64,000 bases of DNA from G965220825 sp965220825. Its GTDB lineage: Bacteria > Pseudomonadota > Alphaproteobacteria > UBA828. The stretch is taken from contig OZ244839.1 in the NCBI GenBank assembly GCA_965220825.1, positions 1,984,001-2,048,000 on the forward strand, given 5' to 3'. The translations under genes and the position numbers were made by a program. Positions 34,464 through 44,376 of the stretch are shown piece by piece. The notes under the pieces are model-generated. The model was not told where the DNA came from, did not search any database, and was given only the letters and a program-made list of their open reading frames with translations. Position 1 is the first letter of the stretch. Every line of letters starts with the position of its first letter.

Positions 34464-36002
34464 TCAGTCCAGCCACGCGAAAATCGAACCGCGGCCCCCC
34501 GCCGGTGCGGCGACGGGCAGGTCGGACGCGCCGTTGGTGGACGCGATGAGGTTCTCCACCGAGACATGGAGGATATCGAGGAAAGGCTCGGGGTGGAGCC
34601 CCAGCACCAGCGCAAGCGCCACCAGCGGCGCGAAAACGCCGATTTCGCGCCAGTTGAGGTCCGTGATGGACTTCAGGTCCTCGCGGGTCAGCTCGCCGAA
34701 GACCACCCGCCGGTAGAGCCACAGCATATAGGCCGCACCCAGCACGGTGCCGGTCAACGCCAGCGCCGCGACCCAGGTGTTGGACTGGAACGCTCCCACC
34801 AGCACCATGAACTCGCCGACGAAGCCGCTGGTGCCCGGCAGCCCGATGGCCGCCAGCGTGAACACCATGAACACCACCGCATAGACGGGCATGCGATGCA
34901 CCAGGCCGCCATAGCGCGCGATTTCCCGCGTATGCATGCGGTCGTAGACCACACCGACGCAGAGGAAGAGCGCCGCAGAAACGATACCGTGGCTCAGCAT
35001 CTGGATGATGCCGCCCTCGATGCCCTGCACGGTGAAGGTGAAGATGCCGATGGTGACGAGTCCCATATGGGCCACCGACGAATAGGCGATGAGCTTCTTC
35101 ATGTCGTCCTGCATGAGGGCGACCAGGGAGGTGTAGATCACCGCCACCACACTCAGCGAATAGACCAGCGGCACGAAATAGGCGCTCGCATCGGGCAGCA
35201 TGGGAAGCGAGAAGCGCAGGAATCCGTAACCGCCCATCTTCAGCAGAATGCCCGCAAGGATCACCGAGCCCGCCGTCGGCGCCTCCACATGGGCGTCGGG
35301 AAGCCAGGTATGGAACGGCCACATGGGGAGCTTGACGGCGAAGGAAGCGAAGAGCGCGAGCCAGAGCCAGGTCTGTACCGCGGGCGCGAACTCGTGGACC
35401 AGCAGCGTCGGGATGTCGGTGGTTCCCGCCTCCAGATACATGAACAGGATGGCGAGCAGGAAAAGCACCGAGCCCACCAGCGTGTAGAGGAAGAATTTGA
35501 AGGCCGAATAGACCCGCCGCGCGCCGCCCCAGATCCCGATGATCAGGAACATGGGGATGAGCTGCCCCTCGAAGAATATGTAGAACATCACGAAGTCGAG
35601 GGAGCAGAAGACGCCGACGATCAGCGTCTCCATCACCAGGAAGGCGATCATGAACTCGCGCACCCGCGTCTTGATCGCCTCCCACGAGGCGAGGATGCAG
35701 ATCGGGATGAGGAAGGTGGTCAGCACCAGGAAGAAGACCGAGATGCCGTCCACCCCCAGGTGATAGCCGATGCCGTATTCCGGCAGCCACGGCACATGCT
35801 CCACGAACTGGAAGTCCGCGGTGGAGGAATCGAAGTCCACGATCAGAAGGATCGAGAGCGCGAAGGTGACAACCGAGGTCCAGAGCGCCACATGCCGCGC
35901 GTTCGACGCGACGACCGCCTCCTCGCCCCGGATCGACAGGATGAAGAGCACGCCGACCAGCGGCAGAAAGGTGACGGTGGAAAGGATCGGCCAATCGGTC
36001 AT
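34464..36002 (-). CDS. nuoM: NADH-quinone oxidoreductase subunit M
   Basis: A 512-residue antiporter-like proton-pumping subunit. Diagnostic segments are the H-L-G-V-D-G-I-S near residues 82-89, the pump helix with W-P-F-H-T-W-L-P-D-A-H, and the conserved E-G-Q-L-I-P-M-F-L-I. The C-terminal part holds the standard G-L-P-G-T-S-G-F-V-G-E-F region. It lies 3 bp after nuoL. Normal length, no defects. Confidence 0.96.
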   Translation of the reverse strand: MTDWPILSTVTFLPLVGVLFILSIRGEEAVVASNARHVALWTSVVTFALSILLIVDFDSSTADFQFVEHVPWLPEYGIGYHLGVDGISVFFLVLTTFLIPICILASWEAIKTRVREFMIAFLVMETLIVGVFCSLDFVMFYIFFEGQLIPMFLIIGIWGGARRVYSAFKFFLYTLVGSVLFLLAILFMYLEAGTTDIPTLLVHEFAPAVQTWLWLALFASFAVKLPMWPFHTWLPDAHVEAPTAGSVILAGILLKMGGYGFLRFSLPMLPDASAYFVPLVYSLSVVAVIYTSLVALMQDDMKKLIAYSSVAHMGLVTIGIFTFTVQGIEGGIIQMLSHGIVSAALFLCVGVVYDRMHTREIARYGGLVHRMPVYAVVFMVFTLAAIGLPGTSGFVGEFMVLVGAFQSNTWVAALALTGTVLGAAYMLWLYRRVVFGELTREDLKSITDLNWREIGVFAPLVALALVLGLHPEPFLDILHVSVENLIASTNGASDLPVAAPAGGRGSIFAWLD

Positions 36003-36005
36003 GCG

Positions 36006-37934
36006 TCAGGTCCCGGCGATCAGGTACCAGGTGACGATGGCCGCGAGGCCGAGCAGCATGGCGAAGGCGTAGTGATAGAGGTAGCCGGACTGAAGCCGGA
36101 CGGCGCGCCGCGCGAGCGCGAGGGTGGCGGCGCCGAGCCCGTCGGGGCCGATGCCGTCGATCACCGCGCCGTCGCCCTGCTTCCAGAGGTTGCGCCCCAG
36201 ATATTTCGCCGTACGGACGAAGAGCACGTCGTAAAGCTCGTCGAAGTACCACTTGTTGAGCAAGAAGAGATAGACCGGCCGGGCCCGTTCCGCGGCGAGC
36301 GCCGGCCATTGGGGCCGCAGCACGTAGAAGACCAACGCCCCGGCGATCCCCAGCACGCCCACGCCCATGGGCAGCGCCTTCACCCAGAAGTCCACATGGT
36401 GCGCATCGTGCAGCGCCGTATGGGTCGGCAGCACGAGGATCGAGGCGCCCCAGAAATCCACATCCGTGCTCACCATCGGCAGCATCAACCAGCCGATGAC
36501 CACCGCGCCGATGGCGAGTCCCACCAGCGGGACCCACATCACCGGCGGCGCCTCGTGGACACGGGCCATGACCGCCGCATCCGCCCGCGGCTTGCCGTGG
36601 AAGGTGAGGAAGAGGAGCCGCCACGAATAGAACGCGGTGAGGAACGCCGCCAACAGCCCCAAGCCGAAGGCGTAGGTCCCGAGACCTGTCTGGGCGGCAA
36701 AAGCCGATTCCAGGATTATGTCCTTCGAGAAGAAGCCGGCGAAGGGGAAGATCCCCGCAAGAGCCAGATTGCCGATCCACATCAGCACATAGGTCACCGG
36801 GATCGCCCGCCAGATGCCGCCCATCTTGCGCATGTCCTGCTCGTCGGACATGGCGTGGATCACCGCGCCCGCGCCGAGGAAGAGCAGCGCCTTGAAGAAC
36901 GCGTGGGTCGTGAGGTGGAAGATGCCCGCGGAATAGGCCGAAACGCCGCAGGCAAAGAACATGTAGCCGAGCTGGCTGCAGGTGGAATAGGCGATCACCC
37001 GCTTGATGTCGTTCTGGGTGATCGCGATGGTCGCCGCGAAGATCGCGGTGGTGGCGCCGAAGAAGGTCACCACCGACAGCGCGATGGGCGCGAACTCGAA
37101 CATGGGCGAGAGCCGCGCCACCATGAAGACGCCCGCCGTCACCATGGTCGCCGCGTGGATCAGCGCGGAGACGGGCGTCGGGCCTTCCATGGCGTCGGGC
37201 AACCATGTGTGCAGCAGGAATTGCGCCGACTTCCCCATGGCGCCCACGAAGAGCAGGATGCAGGCAACCTCGAGGAAGTCGAAGGAGTGGCCGAGGAAGG
37301 TGAGCTCGGCATCGACCATGCCGGGGACCGCCGCGAACACCGCGTCGAAGGACACGGTGTCGAACATCAGGAAGACAGCGAGGATGCCGAGGGCGAAGCC
37401 GAAGTCGCCCACCCGGTTGACGACGAAGGCCTTGATCGCCGCCGCGTTGGCCGACGGACGCTTGTACCAGAAGCCGATCAGCAGATAGGAAACGAGGCCC
37501 ACGCCCTCCCAGCCGAAGAACATCTGGAGGAAATTGTCCGCCGTCACCAGCGCCAGCATGAAAAAGGTGAAGAGCGAGAGATAGGCGAAGAAGCGCGGCA
37601 CGTGGGGATCGTGGGCCATGTAGCCGATGGAGTAGACGTGGATCAGGAACGAGACCACGCAGACCACGAACACCATCACCGCCGTGAGCGCATCGAAGCG
37701 CAGCTGCCAGTCCACGTCGAGCGCGCCGGAGGCGAACCAGTCGAAGAGCGTGACCGTCGCCGTTCCGCCCTGCAGCGCCACCTGGACGAAGACCACGATG
37801 GCGAGCACGGCCGCCGCCCCCATGGCACCGCAGGTGACGATCTGGGCGGCGCGCGCGCCGATGACCCGGCCGAAAAGGCCGGCGATCACCGCTCCGAAAA
37901 GCGGCAGGAAAATGGGCGCCGCGTAATAGAGCAC
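36006..37934 (-). CDS. nuoL: NADH-quinone oxidoreductase subunit L
   Basis: A 642-residue distal pump subunit with the antiporter fold and the long C-terminal lateral helix of NuoL. Visible are F-F-G-W-E-G-V-G-L-V-S-Y near 165-175, K-S-A-Q-F-L-L-H-T-W-L-P-D-A-M-E-G-P-T in the pump helix, and G-G-I-W-R with S-K-D in the second half. It follows nuoK by 6 bp and precedes nuoM by 3 bp. Intact. Confidence 0.96.
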   Translation of the reverse strand: MLYYAAPIFLPLFGAVIAGLFGRVIGARAAQIVTCGAMGAAAVLAIVVFVQVALQGGTATVTLFDWFASGALDVDWQLRFDALTAVMVFVVCVVSFLIHVYSIGYMAHDPHVPRFFAYLSLFTFFMLALVTADNFLQMFFGWEGVGLVSYLLIGFWYKRPSANAAAIKAFVVNRVGDFGFALGILAVFLMFDTVSFDAVFAAVPGMVDAELTFLGHSFDFLEVACILLFVGAMGKSAQFLLHTWLPDAMEGPTPVSALIHAATMVTAGVFMVARLSPMFEFAPIALSVVTFFGATTAIFAATIAITQNDIKRVIAYSTCSQLGYMFFACGVSAYSAGIFHLTTHAFFKALLFLGAGAVIHAMSDEQDMRKMGGIWRAIPVTYVLMWIGNLALAGIFPFAGFFSKDIILESAFAAQTGLGTYAFGLGLLAAFLTAFYSWRLLFLTFHGKPRADAAVMARVHEAPPVMWVPLVGLAIGAVVIGWLMLPMVSTDVDFWGASILVLPTHTALHDAHHVDFWVKALPMGVGVLGIAGALVFYVLRPQWPALAAERARPVYLFLLNKWYFDELYDVLFVRTAKYLGRNLWKQGDGAVIDGIGPDGLGAATLALARRAVRLQSGYLYHYAFAMLLGLAAIVTWYLIAGT

Positions 37935-37940
37935 GCGCCC

Positions 37941-38249
37941 TCAACCCTTCATCACGTTGACGTCCTCGACGGCGATACTGCCGCGATTGCGGAAATAGAC
38001 CACCAGGATGGCGAGTCCGATGGCGGCCTCGGCGGCGGCCACGGTGAGCACGAGCATGGCGAACACCTGCCCCACCATGTCGCCGAGATGGGTGGAAAAG
38101 GCCACCAGGTTGATATTGACCGCCAGCAGCATGAGCTCGATGGCCATCAGGATGACGATGATGTTCTTGCGGTTGAGGAAGATGCCCACCACCCCGAGGG
38201 TGAAGAGTATCGCCGCCACGGTCAGATAATGGGTCAGTCCGATTTCCAC
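37941..38249 (-). CDS. nuoK: NADH-quinone oxidoreductase subunit K
   Basis: A 102-residue three-helix subunit. The two conserved membrane glutamates are seen in M-A-I-E-L-M (about residue 38) and A-A-A-E-A-A-I-G (about residue 74). I chose GTG at 38249, which starts inside nuoJ with a 16-bp overlap and gives the family length; the longer frame runs back through nuoJ and nuoI. Confidence 0.94.
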   Translation of the reverse strand: MEIGLTHYLTVAAILFTLGVVGIFLNRKNIIVILMAIELMLLAVNINLVAFSTHLGDMVGQVFAMLVLTVAAAEAAIGLAILVVYFRNRGSIAVEDVNVMKG

Positions 38250-38863
38250 GATCCCTCCGCGCCCGGTTCGATGTCGGCGATGCGGACGGCCGACTTCGGA
38301 TCCCGCGCCACCTGATCGGCGATGCGCTGGCGGCGCACGTCGGCGCGCCGCCTGTGCGTCAGCACGATCGCGCCCACCATGGCGATCAGCAGGATGAAGC
38401 CCGCCCCCTGGAAGAGATAGGCGTAGCGCGTATAGAGGATGTCGCCCAGCGCCTGGGTGTTGGTCGTCTCCTCGAGCGGTGGCGTGGGTGCGGCAAGATA
38501 GGCCGGCGTTTCGACCTCGATGGCGCCCGATGCAAAGACCAGAATGATTTCGGCCAGAAGTACCACGCCGACCACACCGCCGATGGGAAGATATTGCAGA
38601 AAACCCGCGCGCAACTCCGTGAAATTGATATCGAGCATCATCACCACGAAGAGGAAGAGCACGGCGACCGCGCCCACATAGACGATGATCAGGATCATCG
38701 CCAGGAACTCGGCCCCCATGAGCAGGAAAAGCCCGGCCGAGTTGAAGAAGGCAAGGATCAGGAACAGTACGGAGTGCACGGGATTGCGGGACGCGATCAC
38801 CATGACCCCCGCTCCCACCGTAACCACGGCGAGAACATAGAAGATGAGTGTCTGGATGATCAT
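38234..38863 (-). CDS. nuoJ: NADH-quinone oxidoreductase subunit J
   Basis: A 209-residue membrane subunit with five predicted helices. The third-helix region reads I-V-Y-V-G-A-V-A-V-L-F-L-F-V-V-M-M-L near 60-77 and contains the pi-bulge site. The C-terminal tail is hydrophilic. It lies 45 bp downstream of nuoI and overlaps nuoK by 16 bp. Confidence 0.94.
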   Translation of the reverse strand: MIIQTLIFYVLAVVTVGAGVMVIASRNPVHSVLFLILAFFNSAGLFLLMGAEFLAMILIIVYVGAVAVLFLFVVMMLDINFTELRAGFLQYLPIGGVVGVVLLAEIILVFASGAIEVETPAYLAAPTPPLEETTNTQALGDILYTRYAYLFQGAGFILLIAMVGAIVLTHRRRADVRRQRIADQVARDPKSAVRIADIEPGAEGSWKSD

Positions 38864-38908
38864 TGCGTCGAGAGGCTCCGCCCGCTCCGTTCCATGCCGC
38901 CCCGCCGC

Positions 38909-39397
38909 CTAGCGGTAGGGAGCCTCCGCCTGAAGGTTCGCCGCGATCTCGCGTTCCCAGCGGTCGCCATTGTCCAGCAGCTTTTGCTTGTTGTAGAGCA
39001 GTTCCTCCCGGGTCTCCGCCGCGAACTCGAAATTCGGCCCCTCGACAATGGCGTCCACCGGGCACGCCTCTTGGCAGAAGCCGCAATAGATGCACTTCAC
39101 CATGTCGATGTCGTAGCGCGTGGTGCGCCGGCTGCCGTCCTCCCGGGGCTCGGCCTCGATGGTGATGGCCTGGGCCGGGCACACCGCCTCGCACAGCTTG
39201 CATGCGATGCAGCGCTCCTCGCCGCTCGGGTAGCGCCGGAGCGCATGCTCGCCCCGGAAGCGCGGGCTCAAGGGGCCTTTCTCATAGGGGTAGTTGACCG
39301 TCGCCTTGCGTCGGAAGATCTGCTTGAAGGTGACGCCGAGCCCCACCATCAGCTCCGTCAGAAGCAGCGACCTGGCCGTTCGCTCCACCGCCTGCAT
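38909..39397 (-). CDS. nuoI: NADH-quinone oxidoreductase subunit I
   Basis: A 162-residue ferredoxin-like subunit carrying clusters N6a and N6b. The two 4Fe-4S motifs are C-I-A-C-K-L-C-E-A-V-C-P (near 63-74) and C-I-Y-C-G-F-C-Q-E-A-C-P (near 102-113). The N-terminal amphipathic helix and the Y-E-K-G-P-L-S-P-R-F-R-G-E motif are present. It lies 16 bp after nuoH. Confidence 0.96.
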   Translation of the reverse strand: MQAVERTARSLLLTELMVGLGVTFKQIFRRKATVNYPYEKGPLSPRFRGEHALRRYPSGEERCIACKLCEAVCPAQAITIEAEPREDGSRRTTRYDIDMVKCIYCGFCQEACPVDAIVEGPNFEFAAETREELLYNKQKLLDNGDRWEREIAANLQAEAPYR

Positions 39398-39413
39398 CGC
39401 GACCTCCCTCTGG

Positions 39414-40430
39414 TCAGTTCGGCATCCAGCCGAACGCGTGAAGGGCGCCGGCCACGATCACGACCATGGCGAGCGACGCCGGCAGAAAGACCTTCCAGCC
39501 GAGCCGCATGAGCTGGTCGTAGCGGTAGCGCGGCAGCGTCGCCCTCGTCCAGGTGAAGAAGAACACCACCACCGCCACCTTGAGCAGGAACCAGACGACC
39601 CCCGGCACCGCGGTCAGCGGCTCGACCTGGAAGGGGGGCAGCCAGCCGCCGAGGAAGAGGATCACCCCGAGGGCGCTCAGCAGCACGATATTGGCGTACT
39701 CCCCCATCATGAAGAGCAGCCACGTCATGGACGAATATTCGACCTGATAGCCCGCCACCAGCTCGCCCTCGGCCTCCGGCAGGTCGAAGGGGGTGCGGTT
39801 GGTCTCGGCGAGCGCGGAGACCATGTAGATCACGAACATGGGGAACAGCGGGATGAAGAACCAAAGCCCCCTCTGCGCCTCCACGATGTCGTTGAGGTTG
39901 AGCGAGCCCGCGCAGAGCAGCACCGTCACCAGCACGAAGCCGATGGAGACCTCGTAGGAGACCATCTGCGCCGCCGAACGCAGCGCGCCGAGAAAGGCGT
40001 ATTTCGAGTTGCTGGCCCAGCCCGCAATGATGATCCCGTAGACGCCGAGGGAAGAAACGGCGAAGAGATAGAGGATGCCGACATTGAGATCGGCGAGCAC
40101 CAGATGGCTGTCGAACGGGATCACCGCCCAGCCCACCAGCCCGAGGGTGAAGGTGATCATGGGCGCCAGCACGAAGAGCGCGCGGTTCGCGCCTGCCGGT
40201 ACGATGGTCTCCTTGAAGAGGCATTTGACGCCGTCGGCAAGCGGTTGCAGCAGGCCGAACGGCCCGACCACGTTGGGCCCCTTGCGAAGCTGGATCGCCG
40301 CCCAGACCTTGCGCTCGAAATAGGTAATGAACGCGAGCACCAGCATGAGCGGGATCACGATGGCGAGGATGTACCCGACGGTAAGGAACAGCGGGTAGAA
40401 ATACATGCTCCAGACGCCGGTTTCAGCCAT
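39414..40430 (-). CDS. nuoH: NADH-quinone oxidoreductase subunit H
   Basis: A 338-residue membrane subunit with eight helices that forms the quinone-entry site. Conserved segments are E-R-K-V-W-A-A-I-Q-L-R-K-G-P-N (near 40-54), E-V-S-I-G-F, and E-T-N-R-T-P-F-D-L-P-E-A-E-G-E-L-V-A-G-Y. I chose the ATG at 40430, overlapping nuoG by 8 bp, in preference to an ATG at 40460 that lies deeper in nuoG. Confidence 0.95.
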   Translation of the reverse strand: MAETGVWSMYFYPLFLTVGYILAIVIPLMLVLAFITYFERKVWAAIQLRKGPNVVGPFGLLQPLADGVKCLFKETIVPAGANRALFVLAPMITFTLGLVGWAVIPFDSHLVLADLNVGILYLFAVSSLGVYGIIIAGWASNSKYAFLGALRSAAQMVSYEVSIGFVLVTVLLCAGSLNLNDIVEAQRGLWFFIPLFPMFVIYMVSALAETNRTPFDLPEAEGELVAGYQVEYSSMTWLLFMMGEYANIVLLSALGVILFLGGWLPPFQVEPLTAVPGVVWFLLKVAVVVFFFTWTRATLPRYRYDQLMRLGWKVFLPASLAMVVIVAGALHAFGWMPN

Positions 40431-42483
40431 CGGTCCCCGTCTTCCCGGCGTCCTCGGCAAAGGCGGCGGCGCATTCGTCCATGGTCCCGGATGCGCGGCT
40501 GATGGGATCGGTACGGTAGAAATCCGCGATCGAGCTCACGAAGGGCGCGCCGTCCATGGGACCTGCCGTCCCGAACGGGCCCCACGCCGCCGGCTCGACT
40601 TCATCGATCCGCGCAAGTCGAGGCGCGCGTTCGGCCATCCGCGCCCGCAACTCTTCCAACGTGTCGTAGGCGGGCGTCTCTCCGATGCGGCCCGCGAGCG
40701 CTCGCAGAATACGCCAGTCCTCCCGCGCGTCGCCGAGCGGCGCCGTCGCCGGCCAGGCGCGTTGCGGCCGCCCTTCGAGATTGACGTAGGTCGCCGGCTT
40801 TTCGGTGTAGGCGGTACCCGGCAACACGACGTCGGCGATTTGCGCACCGGCATCCCCGTGATGCCCCTGATAGACGATGAAGCAGCTCTCGGGCCGCGTC
40901 AGCGGAAGCTCGTCGGCTCCCAGGAGATAGAGAAAGCGAATCCCGCCGCCCCCGGCGGCCTCGCAGATCTCCGCGGTGGACAACCCGCCCTCGCCGGGCG
41001 TGAAACCGAGTTCGAACCCGCCGACGCGGGCTGCCGCGGTGTGGAGGACGTTGAAGCCGTTCCAGCCGTCGACCACCATGCCCGCCTCTTCTGCGAGCGC
41101 ACGGGCTTCCGCGAGCACTGCGGCGCCGTCGGGGCGGGAGATGGCTCCCATGCCGACGACGATCATGGGCCGTTCCGCTGCCTCCAGCACCGCGCGGAAG
41201 CTGTGTTCGCCGCTGCGCAGCGCCGACAGGCTCGAAGGCCCGCCGCCGATATGGGTGACGGGGTAGGTGAGGTCCGCGCGCGCCCCGACCATGCCGACGG
41301 CGAGGCCGCCTCGGCGCCAGCGCTTGCGGATGCGCGCATTCACCAGCGCCGCCTCCCGGCGCGGGTTCGCGCCGACGATGAGGATGGCGTCCGCCTCTTC
41401 GATTCCGGCGATGGTGGTGTTGAAGAGATAGGAGGCGCGGCATCCCGGATCGAGCCTCGCGCCGTCCTGCCGGCAGTCGAGATGGGGTGAGCCGACGGCC
41501 GCCATGAGATCGGCCAGCGCCGTCATGGACTCGCAGTCCGCAAGGTCGCCGGCGAGCGCCGCGCAAGCCCCGCCGTCGAGCCCTTCGAGAGCGCCCGCGA
41601 CCGCGTCCAGCGCCTCGCTCCAGCCGGCCGCCTCCAGAACGCCGTCGCGGCGGACATAGCAGCGGTCCAGACGCCGCCGCCGGAGCCCGTCATAGGCGAA
41701 GCGGCTCTTGTCGGAGATCCACTCCTCGTTCACGTCCTCGTGCAGCCGGGGAACGATCCGCAGAACCTCGGAGCCACGGGCGTCCACCCTGATATTGGCG
41801 CCCACCGCATCCAGCGCGCAGATCGTCTCCGTCGAACGCAGCTCCCAGGAGCGGGCGACGAAGGCATAGGGCTTGGAGGTCAGCGCACCGACCGGGCAGA
41901 GATCGATCATGTTGCCGCTCAATTCGGAGCTCACGGCCTTCGCGATATAGGTCCCGACCTCCATATGCTCGCCGCGGAAGGTCGCGCCGAGTTCCTCGAC
42001 CCCGGCGACCTCGTCGCAGAAGCGTATGCAGCGCGTGCAATGGATGCAGCGCGTCATGATGGTCTCGATCAGCGGCCCGATGTCCTTGTCGCGAACCGCC
42101 CGCTTGCCTTCGTCGAACCGGCTGAAATGGCGGCCATAGGCCATGGCCTGGTCCTGCAGATCGCACTCGCCGCCCTGATCGCAGATCGGGCAGTCCAGCG
42201 GGTGGTTGATGAGCAGGAACTCCATGACGCCTTCGCGCGCCTTTTTCACGGTCGGCGTATCGGTGCGGATCACCATGCCGTCGCCCGCCGGCATCGCGCA
42301 GGAGGCAATGGGCTTTGGCGACTTCTCCATCTCCACCAGGCACATGCGGCAATTCCCGGCGATCGAGAGCCGGTCGTGGTAGCAGAAATGCGGGATTTCC
42401 TTGCCGGCCTGGATGCAGGCCTGCATCACCGTCGAACCGGGCTCGACCGTGATCTCGACATCGTCGATGACAAGTGTCGGCAT
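40423..42483 (-). CDS. nuoG: NADH-quinone oxidoreductase subunit G
   Basis: A 686-residue iron-sulfur subunit. The N-terminal 2Fe-2S motif C-Y-H-D-R-L-S-I-A-G-N-C-R-M-C is near 34-48. The next cluster region has C-D-Q-G-G-E-C-D-L-Q-D-Q, a 4Fe-4S site has C-I-H-C-T-R-C-I-R-F-C, and a molybdopterin-oxidoreductase-like domain follows that is not a functional Mo site in complex I. I chose the ATG at 42483, after the nuoF stop. It overlaps nuoH by 8 bp. Confidence 0.95.
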   Translation of the reverse strand: MPTLVIDDVEITVEPGSTVMQACIQAGKEIPHFCYHDRLSIAGNCRMCLVEMEKSPKPIASCAMPAGDGMVIRTDTPTVKKAREGVMEFLLINHPLDCPICDQGGECDLQDQAMAYGRHFSRFDEGKRAVRDKDIGPLIETIMTRCIHCTRCIRFCDEVAGVEELGATFRGEHMEVGTYIAKAVSSELSGNMIDLCPVGALTSKPYAFVARSWELRSTETICALDAVGANIRVDARGSEVLRIVPRLHEDVNEEWISDKSRFAYDGLRRRRLDRCYVRRDGVLEAAGWSEALDAVAGALEGLDGGACAALAGDLADCESMTALADLMAAVGSPHLDCRQDGARLDPGCRASYLFNTTIAGIEEADAILIVGANPRREAALVNARIRKRWRRGGLAVGMVGARADLTYPVTHIGGGPSSLSALRSGEHSFRAVLEAAERPMIVVGMGAISRPDGAAVLAEARALAEEAGMVVDGWNGFNVLHTAAARVGGFELGFTPGEGGLSTAEICEAAGGGGIRFLYLLGADELPLTRPESCFIVYQGHHGDAGAQIADVVLPGTAYTEKPATYVNLEGRPQRAWPATAPLGDAREDWRILRALAGRIGETPAYDTLEELRARMAERAPRLARIDEVEPAAWGPFGTAGPMDGAPFVSSIADFYRTDPISRASGTMDECAAAFAEDAGKTGTDG

Positions 42484-42496
42484 GGTTTCTCCGCCT

Positions 42497-43783
42497 TCAG
42501 GCCGCCCGGGCGGCACCCTGGCGCGCCAGGATGCGCCGCTCGAGCTCCGGACGGAAGTGGCGGATCAGCCCCTGGACCGGCCACGCCGCCGCATCGCCCA
42601 GCGCGCAGATCGTGTGCCCCTCGATCTGGCCCACCACGTCCCAGAGCGTGTCGATCTCCTCGACGGCGGCCTCGCCCTTCACCAGACGGCACATCACCCG
42701 GTAGACCCAGCCCGTGCCCTCGCGGCAGGGCGTGCACTGGCCGCAGCTCTCATGCATGTAGAAGTGGGACAGCCGCGCGATCGCCTCGACCAGATCGGTC
42801 GATTTGTCCATCACGATGACCGCGGCCGTTCCGAGGCCCGACTTTACGCCCATCAGGGAATCGAAATCCATCAGCACGTCGTCGCAGATGGATTTCGGGA
42901 TGAGCGGTACCGAGGCACCGCCCGGAATTACCGCCTGGAGATTGTCCCAGCCGCCTCGCACCCCGCCCGCATGCTTCTCGATGAGCTCGCGCATGGGGAT
43001 GCCCATCTCTTCCTCGACATTGCAGGGCTGGTTCACATGGCCCGAGATGCAGAAGACCTTGGTGCCGGTGTTCTTGGGCCGGCCGAGGCCCGCAAACCAG
43101 GACGCGCCGCGCCGGAGGATGGTGGGCACCACGGCGATCGTCTCCACATTGTTGACCGTGGAGGGAGCGCCGTAGAGCCCGACCGCCGCCGGGAAGGGCG
43201 GCTTGAGCCGGGGTCGGCCGGGCTTGCCTTCGAGGCTCTCCAGAAGCCCCGTCTCCTCGCCGCAGATATAGGCGCCGGCGCCACGGTGGAGACGCAGGTC
43301 GAAACGCCAGCCCGTGCCGCAGGCGTCCTCTCCGATCAGGCCCGCCTCCTCCGCCTCGTCGATCGCGGCCTGGAGCCGCTGCGCCTCGTCGTAGAACTCG
43401 CCCCTTATGTAGATGTAGCCGGTATGCGCCCGCATGGCGAAACCCGCCAGCAGGCAGCCTTCGATCAGCTTGTGCGGATCGTGGCGCATCATGTCCCGGT
43501 CCTTGCAGGTTCCGGGCTCGCTCTCGTCGGCGTTCACCACCAGATAATGCGGACGGTCGAGATCTTCCTCCCTCGGCATGAACGACCATTTGAGGCCGGT
43601 CGGGAAGCCGGCTCCGCCGCGCCCGCGAAGGGCCGAGGCCTTGACCTGTTCGACGATCCAATCGTGGCCGTTGGCCATCAGCTTCGCCGTGCCGTCCCAA
43701 TCGCCGCGTTTGCGCGCGCCGGCCAGCCGCCAGTCGCCGGTGCCGTAGAGATTGGTGAAGATGCGGTCGGAATCGCTCAGCAT
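42497..43783 (-). CDS. nuoF: NADH-quinone oxidoreductase subunit F
   Basis: A 428-residue subunit that binds NADH, FMN and a 4Fe-4S cluster. The nucleotide-binding motif G-R-G-G-A-G-F-P-T-G is near residues 55-64, the FMN region N-A-D-E-S-E-P-G-T-C-K-D-R follows, and the cluster motif S-C-G-Q-C-T-P-C-R-E-G-T is near 345. I chose the ATG at 43783, which overlaps the nuoE stop by 7 bp. Confidence 0.96.
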   Translation of the reverse strand: MLSDSDRIFTNLYGTGDWRLAGARKRGDWDGTAKLMANGHDWIVEQVKASALRGRGGAGFPTGLKWSFMPREEDLDRPHYLVVNADESEPGTCKDRDMMRHDPHKLIEGCLLAGFAMRAHTGYIYIRGEFYDEAQRLQAAIDEAEEAGLIGEDACGTGWRFDLRLHRGAGAYICGEETGLLESLEGKPGRPRLKPPFPAAVGLYGAPSTVNNVETIAVVPTILRRGASWFAGLGRPKNTGTKVFCISGHVNQPCNVEEEMGIPMRELIEKHAGGVRGGWDNLQAVIPGGASVPLIPKSICDDVLMDFDSLMGVKSGLGTAAVIVMDKSTDLVEAIARLSHFYMHESCGQCTPCREGTGWVYRVMCRLVKGEAAVEEIDTLWDVVGQIEGHTICALGDAAAWPVQGLIRHFRPELERRILARQGAARAA

Positions 43784-44376
43784 TCCGAACTCTCCGTCAG
43801 ACTCGTTTGCCCGGAGGCCGGCGCCGATGTCTGGCGGCCGGTCTGCGACCCGGGAGGGGGCGGGGTGCCGGCCCGAAAGGCGCGCAAGAGGGCGCGCGTG
43901 CTTTCGGCATCCAGATCCTCGTAGAAATGGTCGTTGATCTGGATCACCGGCGCATTCACGCAGGCGCCGATACACTCCACCTCCGTAAGGGTGAAGAGGC
44001 CGTCCTCCGTGGTGCCGCCGGGCTCGACGCCGAGTTCCTCGCGGCACGCGTCCAGCACCGCGTTCCCGCCCCGCAGCCAGCAGGGCGTCGTGCGGCAGAA
44101 CTGCACGTGGTACCGGCCCACGGGCTCGAGATTCAGCATGGTGTAGAAGGTCGCCACCTCGTAGACCCGGATCGGGGCCATGTCGAGGAGCGTCGCCACG
44201 TGATCCAGCGCCGCGCGCGGCAGCCAACCGCCGTTCTGGCGCTGGGCGAGGTCGAGGAGCGGCAGCACGGCGCTCGCCTGGCGGCCCGGCGGATATTTTG
44301 CGATGGCCGCCTCCGCCGCGGCCCGGTTCTCGGCCGTGAACGCAAAGCCCTCCCCCGCGCCCGCAGTCTCGCTCAC
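43777..44376 (-). CDS. nuoE: NADH-quinone oxidoreductase subunit E
   Basis: A 199-residue thioredoxin-like 2Fe-2S subunit. The cluster ligands are in C-R-T-T-P-C (near 95-100) and C-I-G-A-C (near 136-140). I chose GTG at 44376, which overlaps the nuoD stop (GTGA). The last 30 or so residues are a Pro/Ser/Thr-rich tail beyond the fold, of no obvious role. Confidence 0.94.
   Translation of the reverse strand: MSETAGAGEGFAFTAENRAAAEAAIAKYPPGRQASAVLPLLDLAQRQNGGWLPRAALDHVATLLDMAPIRVYEVATFYTMLNLEPVGRYHVQFCRTTPCWLRGGNAVLDACREELGVEPGGTTEDGLFTLTEVECIGACVNAPVIQINDHFYEDLDAESTRALLRAFRAGTPPPPGSQTGRQTSAPASGQTSLTESSEC

Noticed and set aside
34566..38315. A 1249-codon open frame on the plus strand
   Set aside because: It is antisense to intact nuoK, nuoL and nuoM, has no recognisable domain, and is rich in Arg, His and Glu as expected of antisense frames in GC-rich genes.
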